Assembly: GCA_032164245.1 (NCBI GenBank)
Contig: JAVMKO010000010.1
Span: 46,584,848-46,648,847 of the forward strand
From: Sternotherus odoratus
Lineage: Eukaryota; Chordata; Testudines; Kinosternidae
Reading direction: 5' to 3'
Length of the DNA: 64,000 nucleotides
In this document: one piece after another, positions 1 through 35,085 of the stretch
Position numbering within the stretch: the stretch's first letter is position 1
How the letters are laid out: each line of letters opens with the position of its first letter
Translations under genes and position numbers: made by a program
Notes under the pieces: generated by a model
What the model was told of the DNA's origin: nothing
Database searches by the model: none
What the model saw: only the letters and a program-made list of their open reading frames with translations

Positions 1-935
1 AGACATGCGACGGTGAAGTGGAAATGTGCAGTAAAGATCATTTTAAAGCAGATACCTTTTAACAATACCAGACCTTCTATGCTCCGAATTAAAACGCAGA
101 AGTAATACGTATCAAGAAATTTATGGCAGATTTCAGTTTCTCTCTAACATTACCAATACTTCAACAACAGATATAACAGTTCATGCTAAAAAAATTACAA
201 CTATGCTACCAAGGAGATTTAGAAGAATCATTCGTGTCTACATTTTCAATCATACTTGGAAGGTGTCGAAATTTCTGAAAATGAAAATAAGTCAATTTTA
301 AGATATTGCGGCCTTCTTTGAAATTGAAACATTCGTTCAGTATATCCAAATATTGATATTGCCTTCCGAATGTTCATTTGCACAACTGCTACAAACTGTT
401 CAGCGGAACGATCATTTTCGGCATTAAAAAGGGTGAAAAAACTATTTGAGGGCTAGTCTCAGTGAAGAAAAATTAAACTCCCTTTCTATCCTGACAATTG
501 AAAAGGATCTAACAACTACTCTGGGTTATACAGAATTAATTAATAAGTTTGCCGCTCAAAGGTGTAGGCGTAAACAAATGTAAATACTTAGTACTCACAA
601 ACAACTGTTTCTTTTATTGTATCTACGTAAAACAAAAAGCATATATAAATATTTTATATATGCTAGACCCCCGCTTGAACGCGGGGTTTTGGATCCATGA
701 TGGTCCTGCACCGTAAGCGAAATCGCACTATACAGATGCACATTCAATCCAGAGTCTGCTGTACTTGTAATTTTATTTATAATAAAAATTGTAAATGCTC
801 AATTATTTTAATGATATTTAGATTAATTTTAGTTCAAACAAATTTGTAAAAAAACTAAAACAAGTTTCTATGGGGCTGGCAATTATTTTAGGGCCGGGGG
901 AGGGGGGCAGCAAAATCCTCCACAGGCCGCTACTG
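1..935 (+). mobile_element. hAT transposon remnant, C-terminal half of transposase
   Basis: The stretch 1-583 translates, with frame changes and stops, to the end of a hAT-family transposase. The clearest part is the hATC dimerisation domain: ERSFSALKRVK at 406-438, then YLRASLSEEKLNSLSILTIE and the end at a TAA at 581-583. One extra A in the A-run near 435 shifts the frame between these two parts, so the copy is dead. Upstream, short matches such as DLEESFVSTF at about 215-250 fit the same protein. After the stop lies AT-rich sequence, a GC hairpin at 669-686 and a G-rich tract. The end at 917-935 reads, on the - strand, CAGTAGCGGCCTGTGG, a plausible hAT terminal repeat. The 5' part lies outside the window. 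The family is sure; the exact 3' boundary is an inference. Confidence 0.82.
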
Positions 936-2884
936 CATGAGCTAAAAGACACGTGGCCCTTTGCTAAGGCTGAAGCAGACGCGTTAATCTCAAAGAAGTG
1001 GTCTCGGTGCCACTAGAGGGAGAGAGCACCATACCCAGGAGGTGTGTGGGTTACACAGGCACCCCCCCTTGCCGAGTGCATGCACCCTCCCTCTCCCTGC
1101 TGCGCTCACGCACACACTATACAAGAAACGTCAATCCCAGTTTGCCCTCATCTCACTGTTTCACGGGGGAAGGAGGGGGAGGAAGAAGGATTTCCCCAGC
1201 TGCTCTGCTGGAAGGCCAGAGGAAAACATACTGGTGACCGGGGTCCCTGCAATCTCTCCAAGCCCTTTACATGAGCGAGGGGGAGGCCGCAGTGACCATC
1301 TGTCCCATGGCCGTGGCTTCCTCCCATCCAGACTGGAATCAGACACCCAGAGCAGATTCTGGCAAGGGCTCCCAAAATGTGTCTCCAAGGCCCTAGCCAG
1401 GTTCCAGAGACCAGACCTGAGCACATCTCCCTGAGTCCCTGGCAGCCCTTTGCTAGACATCCAAAGAGCAGCGCGCGCACAGGGCAAAGCCCCGGCTCAG
1501 ACCCCGAGAACTGAGGAGCAACCAGCAACGACAGCAGATCTGACGCCGTGCTCGCTGGCAGGGCCCGGCCTGTGCCGTCTGAGGGCTCTGCCGTTGGCAC
1601 CAGAGCAGGCTGCTGCAGCGCCCCCGAGGAAGGAGGATGATCATTTGCGCAGGTGCTGACCTCTGGGATGGCTGGAAACACCCTCCTGGCCAACGCCTGG
1701 AGCTCAGGATACCAGAGCATCCCAGGACACAGCCCCGCAAGACCCCAGGTGAGCTGTGGCGGCTCGGGGGCACAGGTAGCAGCATGGTGCTTCCTGTCTT
1801 GGCATCTCTAAGGTGATCCACCAGAGAAGCCGGACCCAGCTTCCTTCCTCCCCCCCCCCCCCATCTGATCATCCTCTGCATCCAGGAAGCCGTGGGCTAA
1901 GCAGGTCTGATGTCCACAGCTCAAGGTGCAGCATCAGGCTGAATCACAGCTACTGGTGGGAAGTCAGCATTTGCCCATAAACCAGGCATTTTACACAAGG
2001 GGAACCGGAGGTGTGGAGAGATGGAATGACTTGCCCAAGGTGACACTGCAACTGACAACACCCTTCTGACACCGTGTACCAGCTGCAACAGAACTGGTGG
2101 CTCCGCTTAACGTACCCATGCCTGATCTTGCCAGGCTTAATTGCTTGCATAGCAGCTGTTAATATTCACACAATCATTAGGCCTGTGGACTGTGAGAAGT
2201 GGCCAGCAATGCCAAGGTCAGTCAAGGAGCAGCAGCTGGAAGCTGAAGCCAGACGAATTCACGTGGGAAGTAAGGCCCAGGTTGTACAGGGAGGGTGATT
2301 AACCTCGGGAACAAACTCCCAAGGAGAGAGACGGCTTCAAAGCCGGCGTGGAGGCCTGGCTGGGAGATGTATAGCCACGTCCCGGGGCTCAATACAAAGG
2401 CCACTGGGAGACAGTGAAACCCCAGCTCAGAGTAAGGGGGTGCTTTGGCCTTGAACTCTAGGACGGTTGAATGCTGCACAACAGAGACCCATGTGGCACG
2501 GTCGATCTTGGGGCAACCATCCAGTGACAGCCCGCCATCAAATGCAGCGTGCACGTCACCAGCGGGTCACACCATTCCTAGGGGGGGCTGAATGGTCATT
2601 GGCATCCCAGTGCCGTCGCGACTGACAGCTCCCTCCTAGAGAGGCTTCCAGCGCCACTCACCCATGTGCTGCTTTCTGCGAGGCCCCATTGCATGGGAAG
2701 GGGAAAGGGATTCTTCCCGCTTCATTCCCTCTCTTGTCTCACTGTCTTCAGCATTGCAAGGCCCCCGCCCCAATTCACACCCACCAACCCTCTAGATCCT
2801 CTCCCCGTCCAGAGCGGGGCAGCGATGAAGTGCCAGCTGAGGGACGTCTCTGGCCCCGTCGTAACATCTGGGCACTTCACAGCC

Positions 2885-2980
2885 TCTGGTGTATTTTATC
2901 CTCACAGCACTCTTAGGGGGTCGGGCTGTTATCCCTGTTGCACAGATGGGAAAACTCAGGCCCAGAGAGGCATGTTTAAG
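2885..2980 (+). repeat. MIR/L2-like SINE tail
   Basis: The words TCCTCACAGCACTCTTAGGGG and CACAGATGGGAAAACTCAGG follow the 3' half of old MIR/L2-type repeats, which end in a 'cacagatgaggaaactgagg' core. It is diverged and the borders are approximate. Confidence 0.5.
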
Positions 2981-4169
2981 GGGAGGAGAGAGTACCCCAC
3001 CTGTAGCATCATCATGCTGCCTTGGGCTTACAACACGCCCATGTCAGCATCCCGAGCCAAGATCTGTGTAGGCGGCGAGCCGGCGGGAGATTCTGGTTCA
3101 GTTTATTCCCCTCTGAAGCAGCTGAGGCTCAGCCTGGAAGGCTGGAGCGGGCATGCACTGTTTTGGGGTAGTGCAAATCCAAGATGCTGGATCCTGCTGA
3201 TGACTCTCTGGCTCCCCCTGCGACTGCCCAGCTGTCTGCAGTTCCCACGGAGATAGGAGGGCGGGTTGGGGGCTGTTTTGCCCTAGCAGCCTTTGGCTGA
3301 TGCTGTGACAGAAGCCAAAGAGTTGCCATGGCAACCCCCGCCAAGGGATGCTGCTGAATCCATAACTGTAACCTCCTGCCGGAGAGCTGTAATGGAGCAA
3401 TTCCTCCTGGCAGCCCTCGCCTCTGGAGAACGCCCGAGGGCTGGAAACACCAAGCTGCCCACTCCAGAACTAGGCTCTAGATAGGAGCACAGCTCCAGCA
3501 CAGCTGCCCAGGAAAACTGGAGCAGGGAGGAGAGATTTTCCCCTACCTTGCTCCTTCCCGTGCTGATCTGAAGGTGGGGGAGCTAAGGGACGGCTGAGCC
3601 CAGCGCTGGAGACACCAGCCGCTCCCAGGGAAAATGCTCACTGGGGTAGCTCTGGTCCAACCCCCTCATCAAGGGGAGCACGTGCTGCTGGGCTATAGAA
3701 AGAACTCAAGCACCAGGGGCACTCCCGGCCCTATTGCAGTCACTGGGAGTTTTAGTCTCTGCTCATGTCCCCTCTGTCCTACTCCCCCCAGAGCCTGGCT
3801 CCTTCTCACACAGATACAAACACTCGCTGATTAGATACATGGAATTTAGTTGCACAAACCGCCACCTTCTGCTCCGAATTTTTTTCTCATGGTACAGGCT
3901 TCTGGCCCTCTGACTGGGCCAGGTAAAGGTACCTATTCCCCCCCCCCCCTTTACTTGGGGGCCTGGCTCCTGGAAGGGCGGCTTGGATGTCCTTCTCCCT
4001 AGGAGTCCAGACAACTTTACACACAGGGAAAGGAAAATCATGACAGTCACTGATCTGCCAGGCCCCAAGGAGGCTCCAGTAACAAGTGGTGTATTTGATT
4101 CTGTGGATGCGCATACGCCTCCCTCTGAGATCCTACTGCTGGGCCTTCACCCATCCTCTCCTCACCTTT

Positions 4170-4433
4170 GGCTTTGTCTCCACTGCCAAGTGAACCACAC
4201 AACTTTTGTCATTCACGGGTGCTTGAAAAAGCCCCTCCACCCCAAAGGACAAAAGTTTTGCCAGGGCAGGCAGCAGTCGTTGTTGGCAGGACACTCTCCT
4301 GTCAACAATGCAAACCCTGATCGTAAGGGGTGGAAGAATTTTATTGGCAAAAGTGCCAACAAACATCGTTTACCCTGCCCGACTTCCAGCGACAGGGCCG
4401 TGTCACTAAAGGCTGCATAGTGTAGACAAAGCC
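4170..4433. mobile_element. Non-autonomous DNA transposon with terminal inverted repeats
   Basis: The left end reads GGCTTTGTCTCCACTGCCAA and the right end, on the - strand, GGCTTTGTCTACACTATGCA, so the first ten bases are the same and the match continues past that. The inside has no coding sequence. A second element with related ends (GGCTATGTGTACACTACC) lies at 45,239-45,533. I could not settle a target-site duplication, so the superfamily is open. Confidence 0.65.
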
Positions 4434-5234
4434 CCAGTTCCTCCGACGCGGTGCGGCAGGGGTTGTAGTAGAGTCTAAGCAGGTCTTTGGGGCAGGAGTC
4501 ACAGGTTGCTCTTTGTCCCGTGAGGTGCTGAGTACATGGTGGGTGTTCTAAACACACTAATGGACCAAGTTACTCTGCTTGCTTTGCATTGGCAGGGGAC
4601 GACAAAGCTGAGTCAGTCAAATCTGTGACCAACTCGATACGCTTTGCCTCCGTTCATGAATGATCAGCCTCATCTTGGCTACTATTCACTGAATAACTGG
4701 GGAAGATCATTCTTGGGCTTTAGCGTATTAATGCAATCAATATGCTGCTTAGTTCTATCTGGACACAGGGCACATGGCAGACTTCTGTGCCTGGATCGGA
4801 CGAGCAGAACTCCACCCCAACCGGGTCTCCTGTGCAAAGACTTGACTGAAGAGCTCAAAATCGGCTGTGATCAAATATTGGCCAACATTCACTTTGTGTT
4901 CACTGCTCCCATTGATATTCCTGCTGATGGAAACAGCAAATGCAGGAGGTGGCAGAGAGGTGAAGCAATTTTGCTTGTTCATAAAAGCCCTCCCTCCCTC
5001 CCTCCAATGCAGCTCTTCTGAGCACGGAGTGGCTCTAGGTGGGGAAAGGGAGGCCATGTCTCACTTCAATATTGCTCCTTGTTTTAAAAAAAGGCTCCCC
5101 CCCCCTTCAGATCTTGGTCCTTGCTTGCTGTAAGTTGCTCAGAGCCGACGGCGTCACAGCAGTAGAGATCAATCATACTGTAAAGTTTGGCAAATCACTT
5201 CTTTTCTCACTGCTGGTGATAGACAGAAGGGCTA

Positions 5235-5325
5235 AGAGCTCCTCTCAGACTGTAAGCTCTTTGGGGCAGGGACCCATCTTCTAGTCTCTTTGTACAGCAC
5301 CTAGCACGATGGGGGCAAATGTTAC
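5235..5325 (+). repeat. MIR-like SINE tail
   Basis: The words ACTGTAAGCTCTTTGGGGCA, then GGGACCCATC and TACAGCACCTAGCAC match the 3' tail of a MIR/CORE-SINE type repeat common in amniotes. The same tail is present at about 55,950-56,030. Confidence 0.6.
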
Positions 5326-5479
5326 ATACTGCTACCAGCAAGTCTGCAGCTTCAGTATGCTCCTGGCTGATACACCAAACAGAAGATCAAGGTGGTTTCA
5401 TCTGCATGAAACACTTCAGAGGAGACTCACCATCCCCCACCCCTGCCAATAAGAAAAGCAGACGAGGGATTTGCAGCCA

Positions 5480-8400
5480 GAAGGTGCATACAAATTTATT
5501 TTTTTACACAATTCATCTGATAAAATCATATGGCTTTACAGGATCCGGACTGTCACTGGAACAGTGTCAAGGGCAGAAGGCCTTTCGGCCTCTGCACTTC
5601 ATTACAGTGTTTCTCAGATAGAAGATGTCACATCTGGGTCTTGGCTCTGACAGGAGGCCATCACAGACTTGACTTAGACAAACAAGGACGGGGGAACGGT
5701 CAGTGACGTGGGAAACTCGACGTGGCCCCAGTCCCCACAGCACAGCAAACATGGCTTCTGGAGGCCAGAAAAATAATTCAGCCAGAAGATTGTGCAGATT
5801 CCACTGTATGGTGGGACCAACATTACTCCCACCAGCAATGAGAGGTGGGCAAGGGGACAAGGGGGAAGAACGCCACCAAACTGTGTCCTCCATTTCAACC
5901 GGGAGGGCAGCTCCGTCACGAGGGTCACTCCTAGGAGAAGCTCAACTCACAGCTCAATCCCGGGCCGCCTCACATGGACAGTCACAAAGAGCCGGCTCCT
6001 CTCAGCCACAGCAAGCCCCGAGGACAGAGCCAGCTGGGCACTGCTGGCTGAATTCTGAAATGCTTCTACCTGCTCCCTGCTGTCGTGGGGCAGCCTGGAG
6101 CAGGACAGCAGGGCCCTCTGGCAAAGGCTGTGCCCCGTGTGAACACTCAAAAGTCCCCGACGAAGGGGACCACGGCTCGGTTAAACACAGAAATGCTCTG
6201 GAGCCCTTTGCCTTGATTTACAAATGCCCCATGGCCTGCGGGCGGGCACTGCCAGTCAGCTCTGTGCTGCAGAGACAGGCAAACAACGCGGCTCGCTGAT
6301 CTGGGCAACAGACCCCTGCAAAGGTGTGTCTGGCAGCTTCTGGCACTGGGGAGCTGCTCTTCCTCCACCCCCTGGCGACGAGACTTCGGCCCCCAGCCAC
6401 GGGCTCCACACCGCAAAGCCAACATCCCCCACCCTTCTCTGCCTCAGCTCAGAGAGAGGCTCCGCAGCTGACAAGCACGCACATTACCCACCACCCAGGA
6501 TCAGAGAGGACGGGGGCCGTGCTGAGCTCCGTCAGGCGGCCCCCGGAGCAGGTCCAGCCTGAAGAGTCAGAGATGCATTGCCCCTAGACTGGGGAGTCAG
6601 CCTAATCCCCATCCCAGCAAGTTGGTTAAGGAGGAAGCTGCTGTACTCAGTCGCCAGAGACCCCCTACACATAAGGATTTCAACACCCGCTCCTGCTATG
6701 AGCCCAGCCTTCAGACAGCAGCACAAAACTATTTTAAACGATCAACAAGCATACAGGAACAGGTACCTCTTCTGGGACGACCGGAGGGAAGGATACTGTG
6801 CACAAGCCTGCCCTGAGTGTGCGTGAAAGGCTGAAGTGCTAGCGGCATTTCCTGAATCAACACTTGATGTTTTCCTCCAGCGCTCCTGTAACAGGCAGAA
6901 ACTTTATGCAGCCTGGAGGTGAGGAAAGCAAAGACAGGCCTGGGCTGGCAGGCGGAGAAGACAGCCCTTACCCCGGGACAGTCTTCAGTGAGTCCCATTG
7001 GGGCGTTGTGCTGGGCTCATGAAATGGGAGCTGGTTCAGTACGAGGAAGGAGCAGCAGGGAGCTGGCAGTTAACCACTTTGGATCAGGAAAAAACAGGGT
7101 GTCAGGGAAAGCAAAACTTCCAGTTGAAGGAACTCCCAGGAGACTCAACAGTGAAAGCTACGTATCCAAAGTACTGTGTGCGGCTGGAGAGCCCCGCACA
7201 GAGCATGGCCACGCAGTACGGACACTGGCTACTTAGCTACACAATACCGATCACTGAGCATCCGCACCCACGGCACCAATTCCATCGGGGACTGCGGCTG
7301 ACACAGGAACATGACAGTATTGGTGGGACGCTGTGCAGGTAGAATAGACACCCCACATTTCTAACGGCGAATTCAGGCACATCAGTCCTTTGCTTAATCA
7401 GCCAGCATATCATGATGCCAAACACGCCGTCCTTGTCCAGGTTAACACACCTCCCATGATGCCTATTAATACCGGCAATCAAGGGGGGCAGGGTAGGAAA
7501 GGGGGAAATGGCCTTGTGCCGGGTGGGATGGTGAAGGATCTGCCGGGCAGCAATCCCTCATACCTGTGCTTGGTGGGACTGGCTGGAATCGATACCAAAA
7601 ATGGAGCTGCTAGGAAGCGTGGCTGAGCTGGCAGGCGTGAGCACCTGGAAATCATTTGCTAGTGACTGCCTTTGGTGGACACTGGGGTGATGTCACAATG
7701 CAGAGACTTTTACAGGGACACTGGTTGGTTAGACCTAAATGGAAATTTTAAAAACCATCTGATAAAGCCTACTATTAAAAAGCCATTTCATGACATTGAA
7801 CGTAAAAGTCACAGAAAACAGGTGGACAGGTTCCAATCCAAGCCCCGCTACCCCTGGAGTATTTGCAACCCCAAAACAGAGGCCTTGAGCTAGTGCAGGA
7901 AAGTCAGAAAGGGAACATAACTAAGAATGGCCATTGCCCAAAGCCCAGTGAAGTGCAGGAATAGTTTAGTAGTAGGTTAGGGCTTCAAAGGCTCCTTTTT
8001 ACTAACCTAAGGGGGCTGTTGGTGACCATTGTAAAGGCTTCTGATATTAACATGAACTTGATGGCATCCCTGGACATGTGGAAAGGGCAGAAGGGTCCCT
8101 GGAATACCTCGTAAGCAACAGTGCTTCCAGAGGTCAAGCTTCCAGCAGCTTGGGGAGTCTCAATGCCTCTAAGGTAAGGAGGTATTTAGGACAACTGCCC
8201 GCAGTAGGGTTTTGCCAGCAGTTAACACTAGGGTATCCCAATACATGCCAGGAGACATTAGATGGCAAGGAGCATGATGGGTAAATCTCCCTCCGTGCAG
8301 CACCTTTTACAATACATTCTTTAGGTAGCCTAGGCGTCCCGAGTTGCAATTTGTCCACTGAGTCCTGTTAGACTTTGTGCTATAGGGACAGGGCCACAAG

Positions 8401-9046
8401 CCCACTGCACAGCTCCACCCCAGAGGAGAGAAAACACAAGTCGGCACCAAGTGTGGTGCTTAGAGTCCCCGCGGGCTCCAGGAAGTCCCCCGAACCACAC
8501 TGTGATATAAAATAATACCTTCCTTGGCAATAAAAGACCGGACAGGCGTGATCGCTGCCACCCTGTGAAAGATATGTACAGCTCTCCCAGGGCGCGTCGT
8601 TTGTTTCAAGTCTGAGATGGTCTTAAAAACAATATTAAAAGAGACACAGGTGACCCCCTCGGTGCCCCAGGGAGACTGGACTCCAGGCTCTGCAGATGCC
8701 CAGACACGTCAAGAGGAGACCATGACATTCCCACGTCAGAGTGGACGGAGGGCAACGCTGAGCAATGGGGCTTTTGGCCTCAAACCCCTAGTGATGAGTA
8801 CGTGGAAGCGTAGAGGAGAATGACGTTTTCCATCATGCTGGTTGGTGTCATTAGCTCTGGAGGATCCTGTTGGTGGGTCTGCTTTGCTGGTGCTGTAATC
8901 AGGTTTGGGGGAGGAAGGAATTTCCTCCTGGGGGGTCCAGGCCAGTTTGATCTCGCCTACCTGGGTGCACTGTAGGAGGAGAGGGAAGCTGGTGTCTGTC
9001 TTAGGTACACACTGGAAGGGGCAGGGGGAAAGGTCAGTTTTCTTCC
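5480..9046 (-). other. RHOT2: Probable long RHOT2 3' UTR
   Basis: The RHOT2 stop codon is at 9,047-9,049. Between there and the left edge, the first AATAAA on the - strand is at 5,495-5,500, and no coding exon is seen in between. This would make a 3' UTR of about 3.6 kb, long for this gene. The 3' end is a guess from the signal alone; a non-canonical signal nearer to the stop codon would shorten it. The stretch contains no repeat that I recognise, which fits a transcribed UTR better than random intergenic DNA in this window. Confidence 0.4.
5495..5500 (-). terminator. Candidate RHOT2 polyadenylation signal AATAAA
   Basis: The + strand TTTATT here is AATAAA on the coding strand. It is the first canonical signal after the RHOT2 stop codon, about 3.55 kb downstream. 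Confidence 0.35.
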
Positions 9047-32052
<23,006 letters not shown>

Positions 32053-32684
32053 CGCCGCCGCCTCCTCTCCCGCGCCGGGGGTGCCAGGCCGCGGCGCTGT
32101 CCCCTCCCCCCTCAGCCTGCCGCCCTCCCGAGTCCCGCCCCCACTTCCGGCCTGCCCGCCTCACCACAGAGCACGCGGGCCGGGGACGTGGGGCACGAGC
32201 GTCGCTCGCGGAGCCACGGTGCGGGCCGGAGCCGGCAGCGCCGCCGTGCGGCCACTCGGGGCACGGCCGCACCTGCCCGCCCGGCGCACATCGAGGGAGG
32301 CTGCCGCTCCCTCCCGGGGTGGGGGAGAGCCGGGCTTGGCGGTGCTTACATAGGGCTCGATCCCAGCTTCCAGTGAAGTCAGTGGGCGGTGGGAGAAGGG
32401 AACCACGGGGCAGGGCGCCCTGTGGCCCAGCCCTCGGTTCCCAAGCACCAGTCAGCACCAGGGGGAACTTGGGGAAAGGCCCCTGGTTAATTACAACCAG
32501 CCATGGCCTGGGGTGGTGCATTTAGGGCACAACAGGTCTGTCTGCCCTGCAAGAGGCCAGGGTAGGAGAACTGAGGTTAGCAGACCCTGGCTTGAGTGTC
32601 CTCACGCAACCCCAGGTTAGGAACTGTTGAACCCTGCCCCCCACCTGGGCCTGAGTCCAGCCACCCAATCACAGACTTACAAGA

Positions 32685-33440
32685 ATCTAATAATGGCTGT
32701 ACTGGGTCAGACCAAAGGTCCATCCAGCCCAGGATCCTGTCTTCTGACTCTGGCCAATGCCAGATGCTTCAGTGGGAATGAACAGAACAGGTGATCATCA
32801 AGTGATGTTCCCCGTCTCCCATTCCCAGCTTCTGGCAAACAGAGGTTAGGGACACCATCCCTGCCCATCCTGGCTAATGGCCATTGATGAACTTATCTTC
32901 CTGAATTTCTGAAAGAGTTACACAGGTTTACTATCAGAGAGGTGGCCATGTTAGTCTGGAATTGCAGAAGTTAGAAAGAGTCCTGTGGCACCTTAAAGAC
33001 TAACTGAAGTATTGAAGCATAAGCTTTCGTGGGCTAATACCCACTTCGTTGGATGCAAGCAGTGGAAGTGTCAGGTTTACTGTGAATTGTGGGAAGAAAT
33101 ACTTCCTTTTGTATTAAACCTGCTGCCTATTCATTTCATTTGGTGACCCCTAGTTCTTGTGTTAGGAGGAGTAAATAAGTTATTTACTTTCTCCACACCA
33201 AGCATGATTTTATAGACTTCTGTCATATTCCCCCTTAGTCATGTCTTTTCCAAACTGAAAGACCCCATCTTATTAAGTTCTCCTCATATGGCAGCTGTTT
33301 CATACCCTAATCATGTTGGTTGCCCTTTTCTGTACCTTTTCCAATTCTAATATATCTTTTTTGAGATGGGGTGACTACATCTGCACACAATACTCAAGAT
33401 GTGGGCATATAATGGATTAATATATCAGGCTGTGGGATCC
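32685..33440 (-). mobile_element. CR1 LINE fragments, interrupted by a younger repeat
   Basis: The words TACTGGGTCAGACCAAAGGT, GGCCAATGCCAGATGCTTCA and, after the insertion at 32,933-33,071, GACCCCTAGTTCTTGTGTTA, TTTCTCCACACCAAGCATGA and TTTTGAGATGGGGTGACTAC follow the reverse complement of turtle CR1 copies. The CR1 resumes cleanly after the insertion. Confidence 0.85.
32933..33071. repeat. Fold-back repeat family, copy 1, with 10-bp target duplication
   Basis: The sequence ATCAGAGAGGTGGCCATGTT through AAGCATAAGCTTTCGTGGGC is the same family as 46,227-46,437. It is flanked by exact 10-bp direct repeats CAGGTTTACT at 32,923-32,932 and 33,072-33,081. It is inserted in a CR1 copy. The family is very common in turtle DNA by my memory, but I cannot give its class. 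Confidence 0.8.
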
Positions 33441-33651
33441 TGAGGGTGGAGTCCCAGAGCACAAGTCCACTGGGGCTGCATTTACACTGCCAAACAGTAG
33501 GACCTGAACTTGAACCCAGGGCTTGACTCAGGCTCAGACCCTCCACTTCCAACTTCATATTTGAGTTCTTTCAGAACTCTTGGCTGAAAGCCATCTGGTC
33601 CCGATGACTTGTTACAGTGAAGTTTATCAATTCATTCAAAAACCTCTTTGT

Positions 33652-34065
33652 CAGGGTTCCCTCCCCACTCTGAACTCTGGGGTACAGATGTGGGGACCTG
33701 CATGAAAGACCCCCCAAGCTTATTTCTACTAGCTTAGGCTTAAAAACTTCCCCAAGGCACAAATTCCTTTCTTGCCCTTGATATCGCTGCCACCACCAAG
33801 TGATTTAAACAAACATTCAGGGAGGGCCACTTGGAGCCCTATCTCCCCAAATATCCTACCAAGCCCTTAACCTCTCCTTTCCTGGGAAGGCTTGAGAATG
33901 ATATCATAACCAATTGGTTACAAAATGAGCACAGACCCAAACCTCTGGGTCTTTAGGACACAAAGTCAATCAGGTTCTTAAAAGAAAAATGTGAAGAAAA
34001 GGTAAAAGAATCACCTCTGTTCAATCAGGATGAAAGATAACTTTACAGAGGCTCTACTTTATTAG
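33652..34065 (-). mobile_element. LTR-type repeat (family C)
   Basis: The + strand begins TGTCAGGGTTCCCTCCCCAC and runs through GTACAGATGTGGGGACCTGC, CCCCAAGGCACAAATTCC and AGGTAAAAGAATCACCTCTG. Its reverse complement is the LTR-type repeat whose 5' part is also seen at 63,658-64,000. No coding part is present, so it is probably a solo LTR. Family recognition is from memory. Confidence 0.65.
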
Positions 34066-34214
34066 GTTTGAATTTGGGAAAGGGTTCTCCCTCTTTCAGT
34101 TCCTCCATGTGGTGTGAAAGGCGTATCTGCAGGCAGACTGAACGGAATAAGCTCGACACTGTCAAAATGCTACTGACAATTAAAGAAACTAGGGTGAACC
34201 AACCAGACAGAAAA

Positions 34215-35085
34215 TCAACCCAACACTTTTATTTAAGAACTATACAGCTTATAAAAACCAATACAAAATTCTTTCCAATAAAAATCAATGCTATGTTACA
34301 TACAAAATGACACCCGGAGCCATTGGGTCCCGATAATTTACAAATAAAAATGCCATGTGTTTGCATCATGTGGGGCAGGCCAGACTCCTGCCCACAGAGA
34401 GCCTAGGAATGACAACCCTGAAGGAGCATGAAAACAGAAAGAGGTCAAGGTACAGCCATGTCTTTCACGAGCATGTGGGGTGTTTTCTTTCGCAAGGGAT
34501 GTTAGTGTGAGTGAAAAACGCTGGTTTGACACCCCTGGAGATCCTTTATTTAACCATAGAACACAACACAGGCAGTGGCAGAAAAAGCTTCCCTTCGCTG
34601 GCACTTCCTTAGTCCTGACCTGGTGGACCACTCCTAGTGGAGGAGAGGGGAATCCAGTCTTCTTGCCCCATTCAATTCTCAGCCTCTGCTTAGACTGCCA
34701 AGAAGGTACCAACTGTGAGGATGCCCTTTCTGATTTAGATGCTGTCCACTAAGACTCCAAATTCATTTCACATCCTATAAGTCAGCTTGTGTGTTAAAGC
34801 AGAATTAGATTTATGATTAAATACCAGCCAACCCCAGTTTCTGGTTAGTTTGGGCACTGTGCCTTGTGAACTGGGACACAATGGCTGGTAGAGACTCTGA
34901 AAGGGGATTACTACCCAGCAGTGACTGAAGACTGCACGGGTCTGGATCAGATTTATTCAGTTGCTAACAGCCTGAGACAGATGGAAACATTTCTCTTCTC
35001 ACATTATCTTCCTCAATTCATGCTGGAGCAAAACAGTTGTTTAGAAAACCTCTCTCAACTCTGGTAAGAGCCAACCTGGCTCAGT
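34215..35085 (-). other. WDR90: WDR90 3' UTR
   Basis: The sequence after the WDR90 stop codon (35,086-35,088) runs to the AATAAA at 34,228-34,233. On the coding strand the signal context is TTCTTAAATAAAAGTGTTGG followed by T- and G-rich sequence, the usual look of a cleavage site. Another AATAAA at 34,545-34,550 could give a shorter form. Confidence 0.6.
34228..34233 (-). terminator. WDR90: WDR90 polyadenylation signal AATAAA
   Basis: This is AATAAA on the coding strand with a GT-rich downstream element, about 850 nt after the stop codon. A weaker candidate is at 34,545-34,550. Confidence 0.6.

Larger units (their letters stand above)
936..5480. other. Intergenic stretch without a recognisable gene
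   Basis: I find no exon of a known gene here on either strand. Open frames in the GC-rich part (1.0-1.9 kb and 2.6-3.3 kb) have no recognisable domain and look like chance. The stretch holds short MIR/L2-like pieces (about 1,985-2,100 and 2,885-2,980), a possible CR1 scrap at 2,281-2,370, a terminal-inverted-repeat element at 4,170-4,433 and a MIR-like tail at 5,235-5,325. In human, RHBDL1 follows RHOT2; it should appear here on the - strand if the order and spacing were kept, and it does not. Confidence 0.6.

Noticed and set aside
669..686. GC hairpin CCCCGC/GCGGGG followed by T-run, like a bacterial terminator
   Set aside because: The window is vertebrate and the hairpin lies inside the hAT remnant. 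A bacterial-type terminator has no role here.
1148..1720. 190-codon open frame on the - strand
   Set aside because: It is Cys/Pro/Leu-rich with no recognisable domain or splice context, in GC-rich DNA where stops are rare. I take it as chance.
2666..3256. 196-codon open frame on the + strand
   Set aside because: It crosses a MIR-like repeat and shows no domain, so it is not a gene that I can support.
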